DNA of 10,655 bases, taken from the NCBI RefSeq assembly GCF_042680885.1, contig NZ_JBHUEO010000077.1, forward strand, positions 1-10,655, read 5' to 3'. Every line of letters starts with the position of its first letter. The stretch's first letter is position 1. The position numbers and the translations under genes were made by a program. The stretch comes from Siminovitchia sediminis. GTDB lineage: Bacteria > Bacillota > Bacilli > Bacillales > Bacillaceae_C. Shown here piece after piece: positions 5,480 to 10,655 of this stretch. Below the pieces are notes generated by a model. The model was not told the DNA's origin. It saw nothing but the letters and a program-made list of their open reading frames with translations, and did no database searches.

Positions 5480-6270
5480 AAAGTGGAGCTCTCCGTATTT
5501 GCGGGTTCAGCAAATATAGCATCTTTCAATTTTTTAATTGCTCTCCTTTGAAGCCGAGATACGTGCATTTGTGAGATATTCAACCGATCTCCCGTTTCTT
5601 TTTGGCTTAAATTCTCCAAGTACGTATATTGAATAATTTGTCTTTCCCTTTCCGTTAATACATGCAGCACTTTTTCAACCACAAGCTTTTGATTGACTTT
5701 TTCATATCCTTCGTCCACATTTCCGATAATATCGAGCAACGTAACTGTACTTCCGTCTGCATCCGCCTCAATGGAATGGTCGACCGACAGCGCCTGGTAG
5801 CTTTTGCCCATTTCCATCGCTTCCAGTACTTCTTCTTCCGTGACATCCAGACGCTCGGCAATTTCATGGATTTGAGGTGAACGTTGGAGCTCTCTCGTCA
5901 AATCTTCAACCGTTGTTTTAATTTTAGGCCCCAATTCTTTAATTCTTCGGGGGACATGAACACTCCAAGTTTTATCACGCAAAAATCGTTTGATTTCACC
6001 AATAATGGTCGGTATGGCAAACGCCTCAAAAGATTTTCCGTACGATTCATCGTATCTTCTAATAGCTCCCAACAGCCCGATGATTCCCACTTGAAAAATA
6101 TCTTCATGGTACGACTTTCCTTTTGAGTATTTGCGTGCAATGGAATCAACTAAATTTTTGTAATGAAGGACTAATTTGTTTTGTGCCTCTTCGTCTTCAT
6201 GAAGCTGAAAGGCTTTAATCCACTCATTAACCTCAGGGTGTTTGTAATCAGGTTGAGATTTTTTCGGCAT
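5476..6270 (-). CDS. sigB: RNA polymerase sigma factor SigB (general stress sigma factor)
   Basis: 264 residues, group 3 sigma factor of the SigB/SigF/SigG type. Region 2 (about 28-105) contains the conserved GLLGAIRRYD and FAIPTIIGEIKRFLRDKTW. Region 3 covers about 110-165 and includes MGKSYQALSVDHSIEAD. Region 4 (about 205-250) has the helix-turn-helix SQKETGDRLNISQMHVSRL. Large blocks match B. subtilis SigB as I remember it. It directs RNA polymerase to general stress promoters (GTTTaa-N13/15-GGGTAT) and is held inactive by RsbW. The start overlaps the end of rsbW by 23 bp and is preceded by GGTGGAG. It is autoregulated through the promoter before rsbV. Confidence 0.98.
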   Translation of the reverse strand: MPKKSQPDYKHPEVNEWIKAFQLHEDEEAQNKLVLHYKNLVDSIARKYSKGKSYHEDIFQVGIIGLLGAIRRYDESYGKSFEAFAIPTIIGEIKRFLRDKTWSVHVPRRIKELGPKIKTTVEDLTRELQRSPQIHEIAERLDVTEEEVLEAMEMGKSYQALSVDHSIEADADGSTVTLLDIIGNVDEGYEKVNQKLVVEKVLHVLTERERQIIQYTYLENLSQKETGDRLNISQMHVSRLQRRAIKKLKDAIFAEPANTESSTL

Positions 6271-6721
6271 TAAGCTCCACCTGCTCTCCTTCCAGGTATT
6301 TTGTCATATAGACACTGACTCCCTGGTTCAATTGAACATTGACTTCATCCATTAAACTTTCAATTAAATAAAGCCCCAAGCCTCCTTCACGCATAAATTC
6401 AACGCTTTCTTTCTCTGAATACGGCCCTGTTTCTCTCCGGGCTTTTTTCAAGTCGAAACTTTTTCCGGAATCGGACACCATGACTTCGAGGCGATTTTCA
6501 TAAAGCGCAAATCCGGCTACGACTTCCCCGCCTTCATTTGCCTTATAGGCATGCTGTACCGCATTGGTCACAGCTTCACTTGTCGCAATTTTTATATCTT
6601 CAATCACTTCATATGAAAAACCCATCCGGCTGGCAATTCCCGAAATCGTCAGTCGAACAACCCCGACGTATTCTGCCTTAGCGGGCACTTTCATTTCGAT
6701 ATAGTCAAAAGCTGCATCCAT
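6248..6721 (-). CDS. rsbW: RsbW, anti-sigma-B factor and serine kinase
   Basis: 157 residues with a GHKL (Bergerat) ATP-binding fold. The N-box is DIKIATSEAVTNAVQHAY (Glu49 and Asn53), the G1 motif is VSDSGKSF (82-89) and the G2 region is EGGLGLYL (112-119). RsbW binds SigB and blocks it; with ATP it phosphorylates RsbV. When RsbV is dephosphorylated RsbW switches partner and frees SigB. The ATG overlaps the rsbV stop by one base (TAATG) and a GGAGGGTGGAG stretch precedes it, so rsbV and rsbW are coupled. Confidence 0.97.
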   Translation of the reverse strand: MDAAFDYIEMKVPAKAEYVGVVRLTISGIASRMGFSYEVIEDIKIATSEAVTNAVQHAYKANEGGEVVAGFALYENRLEVMVSDSGKSFDLKKARRETGPYSEKESVEFMREGGLGLYLIESLMDEVNVQLNQGVSVYMTKYLEGEQVELNAEKIST

Positions 6722-7059
6722 TATACTCCACCCTCCACCTCGGTATTGATGTCCATTACATCCGCAAGTCCAGTAATATCAAACAAGCGCTGCAGCCTCT
6801 CCGACATTCCCGTTAACTTCATATTGCCGCTACGGGCACTAAGCTGTTTGAAAAGTCCAACGAACACACCGAGTCCTGTGCTGTCCATATATTTTACACC
6901 GGATAAATCAATATTTATGGTCACACCGTCACCATCAGCAAGATCCATCAGCCTTTCTTTGACCTTCGGAGCTGTATAAGCATCAATTTCACCTGTTAAT
7001 TTCACATAAAATATGCCGTCCTTTTCTTTCACATCTATAGTTACATTCACATTGCCCAC
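6721..7059 (-). CDS. rsbV: RsbV, anti-anti-sigma factor (STAS domain)
   Basis: 112 residues, a single STAS domain. The phospho-acceptor motif YMDSTGLGVFVG has Ser60 at the position equivalent to Ser56 of B. subtilis RsbV. Unphosphorylated RsbV binds RsbW and releases SigB; RsbW inactivates it by phosphorylation and RsbU restores it. AGGGGTG precedes the ATG. It is the first gene of the inner, sigma-B-driven transcript rsbV-rsbW-sigB-rsbX, separated from rsbU by 91 bp that hold the sigma-B-type promoter. Confidence 0.97.
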   Translation of the reverse strand: MGNVNVTIDVKEKDGIFYVKLTGEIDAYTAPKVKERLMDLADGDGVTINIDLSGVKYMDSTGLGVFVGLFKQLSARSGNMKLTGMSERLQRLFDITGLADVMDINTEVEGGV

Positions 7060-7095
7060 CCCTATAATATGTATTATTTTGAGTACCGTTTACCC

Positions 7096-7121
7096 GTACC
7101 CGTTTTTGAATAAAGACAAAC
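7096..7121 (-). promoter_or_regulatory. Sigma-B-type autoregulatory promoter upstream of rsbV
   Basis: The minus strand has GTTTGT (7116-7121), a 14-nt spacer and GGGTAC (7096-7101). This matches the sigma-B consensus GTTTAA-N12/15-GGGTAT apart from the last two -35 bases and the last -10 base. It lies in the rsbU-rsbV gap, where B. subtilis has its sigma-B promoter. It would raise rsbV-rsbW-sigB-rsbX when SigB is active. The region between -10 and the rsbV start is about 36 nt. A second GGGTAA (7090-7095) overlaps but has poor spacing. Confidence 0.8.
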
Positions 7122-7150
7122 ATATTTGCGAAAAGTTTTAGTAAAAAAAT

Positions 7151-8158
7151 TTACGCATCTCTTTTTAAGATAATTAAAGTGAAATCGTCCCTGAGTTCAA
7201 AATGCTGAAGCCTTTCCAATTCCTTGTATACACTTGTGACAATGTCCTGCGCGGTCCCTGAAATATACCGGTGAATCAGTGAGGACAAAAAATCTCTATC
7301 AATAAATCCCTCTTCCGTACGGCATTCTGTCACTCCGTCGGATAAAAGAACAATCATGTCACCCGGATCCAAATCAATCTGGTATTCTTTGTAATTTGTA
7401 TTCTTATTTATACCAAGCAGCAAACCTTTTCCGCCCAGCTCTTCAAACTTTTGATTTTTTGCCCGGTAAAAAAACCCGGGTTCATGCCCGGCTGTAGAAT
7501 AACGAAAGGCATGCTTTTCAGGATCGTATACACCAAAACACATCGTAATAAACATGCTCGGGTCTACGTTTCGTTCAACAACCCGGTTTAAATTTTCCAG
7601 TATCGTTCCCGGGCTTAATTGGTTTTCCGGCAAACTGTCCATGGCATATTTGATCATGGACATGGAAAGGGCTGCAGGTATCCCTTTTCCGATCACATCC
7701 GCAATAGCAATACCGACATTCTTGTCATCATCTGTAACAAAATGAAAATAGTCCCCGTTCATTTGCCGGGCAGGCACACTAATCGCGCCGATGTCCGCAC
7801 CGTCCACTTCCGGAATAGATGTTTGCAGGAGCGTTTCTTGCATACTAGCCGCTACTTCTATCTCATTGATCAACGCTTTCTGTTGAGTCCGGAGACTTTG
7901 GTGCTCCCGATAGGCGATCCCATAAGCCATCATGACTTCCAGCAACACATCAAAGGAATCCAGTATCTGGTCCGCGGAAGCTGATTCTTCCATCATAATC
8001 GATTTATGTAGACTAATAATTTCTTCAGGCGCTATATGATGCTCAATAAGTTTTCGGCTTAATTTCTGGCCCTGATATAATATTCTTTCATCTTTATTTA
8101 TTAAATATTTAAGAACAATGTCTTTATACTTCGGCTCTACCGTCTCCCAAAACTCCAC
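7151..8158 (-). CDS. rsbU: RsbU, PP2C phosphatase activating sigma-B through RsbV
   Basis: 335 residues with the start chosen here, the same length as B. subtilis RsbU. The N-terminal helical RsbT-binding domain spans about 1-85. The SpoIIE-type PP2C domain (about 110-335) has NGDYFH (134-139), ADVIGKG (153-159), SDGVTE (273-278) and RDDFTL (323-328). RsbU dephosphorylates RsbV when activated by RsbT released from the stressosome. The frame is open to a GTG at 8185, but the GTG at 8158 is chosen: it has AAAGGAG 8 nt upstream, starts just after the rsbT stop, and gives VEFWETVEPKYKD, which lines up with the B. subtilis N-terminus. Confidence 0.95.
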   Translation of the reverse strand: MEFWETVEPKYKDIVLKYLINKDERILYQGQKLSRKLIEHHIAPEEIISLHKSIMMEESASADQILDSFDVLLEVMMAYGIAYREHQSLRTQQKALINEIEVAASMQETLLQTSIPEVDGADIGAISVPARQMNGDYFHFVTDDDKNVGIAIADVIGKGIPAALSMSMIKYAMDSLPENQLSPGTILENLNRVVERNVDPSMFITMCFGVYDPEKHAFRYSTAGHEPGFFYRAKNQKFEELGGKGLLLGINKNTNYKEYQIDLDPGDMIVLLSDGVTECRTEEGFIDRDFLSSLIHRYISGTAQDIVTSVYKELERLQHFELRDDFTLIILKRDA

Positions 8159-8172
8159 CCAATTCACTCCTT

Positions 8173-8574
8173 TTACCGGAGCCACTTAATCGCAGTAATT
8201 ACAGTACCCTTCCCGGGTTCAGACTGAATATCGAATTCGTCCATTAAACGTTTGACACCCGGAAGACCGGCTCCCAATCCTCCGGAGGTGGAATATCCGT
8301 CTTCCATCACTTTTCGGATATCCGCAATCCCGGGACCTGTATCCTCTGCAATAATTTTCATTCCTTTTTTTCCATCTGAAAATATTTTATCTATTGTGAC
8401 CTTGCCTTCTCCGGCATACAAAAAAATGTTTCGGGCCAATTCGCTGATTGCAGTTGTAATCCTTGCCTGGTCCACTACCCCAAAGCCCAGCTCTTTCGCT
8501 GCATTTCTGCCTAATTGGCGAACTGCTACGATGTCCCATTCATTTAATACTTTTACGAAGGACTGCAGCTCCAT
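8173..8574 (-). CDS. rsbT: RsbT, switch kinase of the stressosome
   Basis: 133 residues, the same length as B. subtilis RsbT. GHKL-type ATPase: N-box ITTAISELARNI (Glu45, Asn49), G1 EDTGPG (77-82) and G2 GGLGAGL (98-104). RsbT is held by RsbR and RsbS; on stress it phosphorylates them, is released, and binds RsbU to switch on its phosphatase activity. The ATG lies 4 nt after the rsbS stop and is preceded by GGGGGAT. Confidence 0.97.
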   Translation of the reverse strand: MELQSFVKVLNEWDIVAVRQLGRNAAKELGFGVVDQARITTAISELARNIFLYAGEGKVTIDKIFSDGKKGMKIIAEDTGPGIADIRKVMEDGYSTSGGLGAGLPGVKRLMDEFDIQSEPGKGTVITAIKWLR

Positions 8575-8578
8575 AGGC

Positions 8579-8935
8579 TTAATCCCCCAGTTCCTGTTGT
8601 AATTTATCTAAACCATTTTCCAAATCAAGAGCGGTCATCACATCTTCAAGCCTGATGCCCAGCTCAATGAGCGTGATGGCCACAGCGGGTTGTATTCCTG
8701 TGATGACAACCTTGGCTCCCATCAATTTGGACATTTCCATGACATCCCCCAACACCTTGGCAATGAAGGAGTCAATAAAATCGATGGATGTAATATCAAT
8801 CACAACCCCGCGGGCATTGGTCTCATGAATTTTCTGCAAAAGATCTTCCTGAAAGGCGAGTGCTGTTTGATCATCTAATTCCCATTGAATGGAAACGAGC
8901 AAGCAATCACGCAGTTTTAAGATAGGTATTCTCAC
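8579..8935 (-). CDS. rsbS: RsbS, stressosome STAS scaffold protein
   Basis: 118 residues, a single STAS domain. The phospho-acceptor is Ser56 in FIDSFIAKVLGD, matching Ser59 of B. subtilis RsbS. With RsbR it forms the large stressosome core that sequesters RsbT; phosphorylation by RsbT releases the kinase and RsbX reverses this. The start is GTG and shares its first base with the rsbR TAG stop (TAGTG). AAGGAGG, within the last codons of rsbR, is its ribosome binding site, indicating coupling. Confidence 0.97.
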   Translation of the reverse strand: MRIPILKLRDCLLVSIQWELDDQTALAFQEDLLQKIHETNARGVVIDITSIDFIDSFIAKVLGDVMEMSKLMGAKVVITGIQPAVAITLIELGIRLEDVMTALDLENGLDKLQQELGD

Positions 8936-9768
8936 TACGCCTCCTCCTTTAGATTCACTATTTTTCGGTTCGTCAACGCCAGTGCTTCACCAATTCCCTT
9001 TTGTAAGGTGCTGGTCGTTGTAATCTGATTTAAATCGATACCCAGATTGACAATGGTCTGGGCAATTTCAGGCCGGATGCCGACCAGCATGCATTTTGAT
9101 CCCACAAGTCTTACCGCGTCAGCTGCCTGAATAATATGATGTGCCACCATGGTATCTACAACAGGAACTCCTGTAATATCGATAAGGACCACTTCCGAGC
9201 GGTGTTTGACAACCCCTGACAGCAAATTTTCCATGATCAGCCTGGCTCTTTCTGTATCGATGGTTCCAACGAGCGGCATGACAGAAATCTTTTCAAAGAC
9301 AGGTATTAAGGGAGCAGACAGTTCCTGCAGGGCAACCTTTTGAAGGGATACCGTCTTCTCCCAATTATTGGAATAGGATTCCACAATCTGAGTGGACATG
9401 GGTGCCACCCATTTGTCGATCTCCGTGATCAACTCAACCGTTTCCTCGCTCGTGTAATTTTTTTCCTGTCTCATTAAATTGAGAATCATGGTTTTTAACT
9501 CACTGAGACCTGTCAGGAGAAAGTTTAACGGCCAGCCAATTTTCACAGCTCTCTCTGTAATTCTTTCAACCCTCTGTTGATATTCTTTCTCTGAATCTAC
9601 GATGTTGGAGACCGCTGCTTCAATAAATTCATGGCTTGTATTCTCGAATAAGTCATTTGAGATAATGTTGAGCGAGCGTTCGTCTCCCAGTTTCTTCATA
9701 GCAGTCATCCAATCCTGCAGTAACTGGCTCTTGTGTTCTCTTAAAAAATTGGCAACTTCTATATTCAC
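8935..9768 (-). CDS. rsbRA: RsbR (RsbRA-type), stressosome sensor protein
   Basis: 277 residues with the start chosen here. The N-terminal non-haem globin-like sensor region spans about 1-135, then a linker helix (WEKTVSLQKVALQELSAPL), then a C-terminal STAS domain. Phospho-acceptor threonines equivalent to Thr171 and Thr205 of B. subtilis RsbRA are Thr172 (GTIDTERA) and Thr206 (VVDTMVAHH). The STAS half is close to B. subtilis RsbRA; the sensor half is more diverged. The frame extends to a TTG at 9783, but GTG at 9768 is chosen because GGAGG lies 8 nt before it and overlaps the TTG codon region. It is the first gene of the operon, with a sigma-A-type promoter upstream. It could be another RsbR paralog, but the context favours RsbRA. 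Confidence 0.94.
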   Translation of the reverse strand: MNIEVANFLREHKSQLLQDWMTAMKKLGDERSLNIISNDLFENTSHEFIEAAVSNIVDSEKEYQQRVERITERAVKIGWPLNFLLTGLSELKTMILNLMRQEKNYTSEETVELITEIDKWVAPMSTQIVESYSNNWEKTVSLQKVALQELSAPLIPVFEKISVMPLVGTIDTERARLIMENLLSGVVKHRSEVVLIDITGVPVVDTMVAHHIIQAADAVRLVGSKCMLVGIRPEIAQTIVNLGIDLNQITTTSTLQKGIGEALALTNRKIVNLKEEA

Positions 9769-9823
9769 TCCATCTTCCTCCAATCATCGAGCTGTTCACG
9801 TCCATTTTTAATTACATAAAATT

Positions 9824-9853
9824 ATTCTACCAATATGATCATTCATCTGACAA
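9824..9853 (-). promoter_or_regulatory. Sigma-A promoter of the rsbR-rsbX operon
   Basis: The minus strand has TTGTCA (9848-9853), an 18-nt spacer and TAGAAT (9824-9829), with an extended TG one base before the -10. Transcription would start near 9817, giving a leader of roughly 50 nt before the rsbR GTG. It agrees with the vegetative promoter known ahead of rsbR in B. subtilis. Confidence 0.8.
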
Positions 9854-10128
9854 ATATTTGAAGAGCTCTATACCCCTTATTTGGTTGGCTAATACTGTTC
9901 GATATAAACCTACCCGTGGTCGGCTTACCGGCATGTCGGTTAGAATGGGCAGGAATAACTTGAAAGTTCGTCTTGTTCTTCATGTGTCATTTGACCTCTC
10001 ACGCTGTTTGACATGCAATTTTAACAGAGGGTCAATGGAATACTTCGGCTCGTTTACATGTTTGGCCCCATTCGTGCAAAACCGTTGTTAACCAGCGTGC
10101 TCACTCGGGGAATGGCATTAATTGCATT
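9854..10128. other. Gene-free stretch upstream of the sigB operon
   Basis: I find no supportable gene. Short frames have no ribosome binding site and no recognisable domain. There are imperfect inverted repeats, for example TTGACCTCT (9991-9999) against AGAGGGTCAA (10026-10035), and CCATTC/GAATGG near 10068-10115. In B. subtilis this side of rsbR is occupied by alr and the ndoAI-ndoA toxin-antitoxin genes; none of these is present here. Confidence 0.6.
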
Positions 10129-10165
10129 CCACTTTGGACCAGTTTCAATGACTGGTCCAAAGTGG
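10129..10165. repeat. Perfect 15-bp inverted repeat (stem-loop)
   Basis: CCACTTTGGACCAGT (10129-10143) is followed by a 7-nt loop and its exact reverse complement ACTGGTCCAAAGTGG (10151-10165). Neither strand has a T-tract after the stem, so it is not a typical terminator. It lies 15 bp before the degenerate 50-bp repeat array and may be part of the same element. Confidence 0.9.
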
Positions 10166-10180
10166 GGGACCCATGGCCTC

Positions 10181-10430
10181 CTCCAGTGACCGGATTCGGA
10201 TACAAGGGCTTTTCCGGGTATTCGAGAATTGCTTGACCAAAGTTGAACCCCGGGGATTTTCCGGGTACTTGAGGCTCTCTCCAATGACGAAGTCCAACAC
10301 AGAAAAATTTTCCGGGTACTCGAGATATTCCCCAGTGACCGAAGTCGAATTCTAAAGCTTTTTCAGGCACTCGAGAATCACTCCAGTAACCCAAGTTAAC
10401 CCCGGGGATTTTCCGGGAACTGGAGACTTT
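10181..10430. repeat. Degenerate tandem array of a ~50-bp repeat, about five copies
   Basis: Five units start near 10181, 10231, 10279, 10329 and 10381, with a fragment after 10430. Each unit begins with a form of CTCCAGTGACC and ends with a form of TTTTCCGGGTACTCGAGA. The TTTCCGGG mark recurs at 10211, 10258, 10309, 10361 (as TTTCAGGC) and 10410, so spacing varies between 47 and 52 bp. Because spacing is not a multiple of three, reading frames through it shift and the array is unlikely to encode protein. Units are diverged from each other, so the array is old. It is not a CRISPR: there is no constant repeat with unique spacers. Confidence 0.8.
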
Positions 10431-10507
10431 TTCCAATGGCCGCCCCCTTTACCCGTGACATGTGAATAAAATCAGGCAAACCCCTTTCGGCTGCATGAAA
10501 AGGTATT

Positions 10508-10532
10508 AAAAAAAGACGCTAAAAAAGCGTCT
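10508..10532 (-). terminator. Rho-independent terminator after the truncated response regulator
   Basis: On the minus strand AGACGCT and AGCGTCT form a perfect 7-bp stem around a 5-nt T loop, followed by seven U (plus-strand A at 10508-10514). It includes the stop codon of the response-regulator fragment and would end transcription arriving from the right. Confidence 0.85.
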
Positions 10533-10655
10533 CAGGCAGCATAATATCAAGAAGCACCAAATCCCATGACTGTTCACGAAACATCTTTAATCCATCTAAA
10601 CCCGTAAATGCTTTTCCTGTTTCGTATCCTTCAAAAGATAACTCCAGCTCTAAGA
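10519..10655 (-). pseudogene. Truncated response regulator receiver domain (partial at the window edge)
   Basis: The last 44 codons of a minus-strand frame read LELELSFEGYETGKAFTGLD, then GLKMFREQSWDLVLLDIMLP, then ETLF and a TAG stop. The pattern EGY...GLDGL...WDLVLLDIMLP is the first half of a two-component receiver domain, with the phospho-acceptor Asp in VLLDIMLP. A normal response regulator would continue with roughly 70 more receiver residues (GxxG, the Ser/Thr and Lys sites) and a DNA-binding domain. Here the frame stops four residues after LP, inside a terminator stem. The 5' part lies outside the window. The likely reading is a 3' deletion; a stand-alone mini receiver of this length would not fold normally. 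It is not known whether the rest survives elsewhere. Confidence 0.8.

Noticed and set aside
9870..9875. GGGTAT on the minus strand as a second sigma-B -10 upstream of rsbR
   Set aside because: No GTTT-type -35 lies 12-15 nt upstream; the nearest GGTTTA is about 29 nt away. A sigma-A-type promoter explains rsbR better.
10181..10430. Possible CRISPR array
   Set aside because: The units vary along their whole length and spacing is uneven. There are no constant repeats separated by unique spacers and no cas genes.
10054..10436. Minus-strand frames of 76 and 111 codons with RVPGK/GHW-type repeats
   Set aside because: They lie in the degenerate 50-bp repeat array whose unit length is not a multiple of three, so the frame drifts between units. 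No ribosome binding site or known domain is visible.

Overview
The window looks like a chromosomal segment of a spore-forming Bacillaceae (Firmicutes) bacterium with moderate GC. Almost everything lies on the minus strand, so transcription runs from right to left. Three things support the assignment: a complete rsbR-S-T-U-V-W-sigB-rsbX stress cluster that follows the Bacillus subtilis order and protein lengths closely; the tex, cmpA, sprT, tRNA order seen next to sigB in B. subtilis; and strong AGGAGG-type ribosome binding sites with GTG starts. CmpA is a sporulation protein, so the organism very probably makes endospores.

Layout, left to right. 1-43 is the 5' end of a 16S rRNA gene, with its own promoter and boxA leader. 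197-1726 holds nine tRNA genes (transcription order Ser, Glu, Asp, Gln, Lys, Leu, Arg, Pro, Gly), served by at least three internal sigma-A-type promoters. Between Glu and Asp about 640 bp of repeats are inserted, including a perfect 125-bp tandem duplication. The tRNA-Leu(GAG) gene carries the 17-bp sequence used as attB by ICEBs1 in B. subtilis, and it is intact. 1805-2257 is sprT; 2344-2460 is the tiny plus-strand gene cmpA, ending in a probably bidirectional terminator; 2619-4790 is tex. 4883-9768 is the sigB operon. 9854-10518 is a gene-free stretch with a 15-bp perfect inverted repeat and about five degenerate copies of a 50-bp repeat. The right edge holds a response-regulator fragment that stops just after its phospho-acceptor region, at a terminator.

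How the genes work together. RsbR and RsbS form the stressosome and hold RsbT. Under stress RsbT is released and activates the phosphatase RsbU, which dephosphorylates RsbV. RsbV then binds the anti-sigma kinase RsbW and frees SigB. RsbX resets the stressosome by dephosphorylating RsbR/RsbS. A sigma-A-type promoter precedes rsbR, and a sigma-B-type promoter lies between rsbU and rsbV, giving the usual autoregulatory loop. A terminator overlaps the rsbX stop codon and closes the operon.

I see no convincing undescribed system here. The genes are ordinary. The unusual content is in the two repeat-rich stretches, the truncated response regulator, the empty attB-like site, and the absence of the alr-ndoAI-ndoA genes that precede rsbR in B. 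subtilis.
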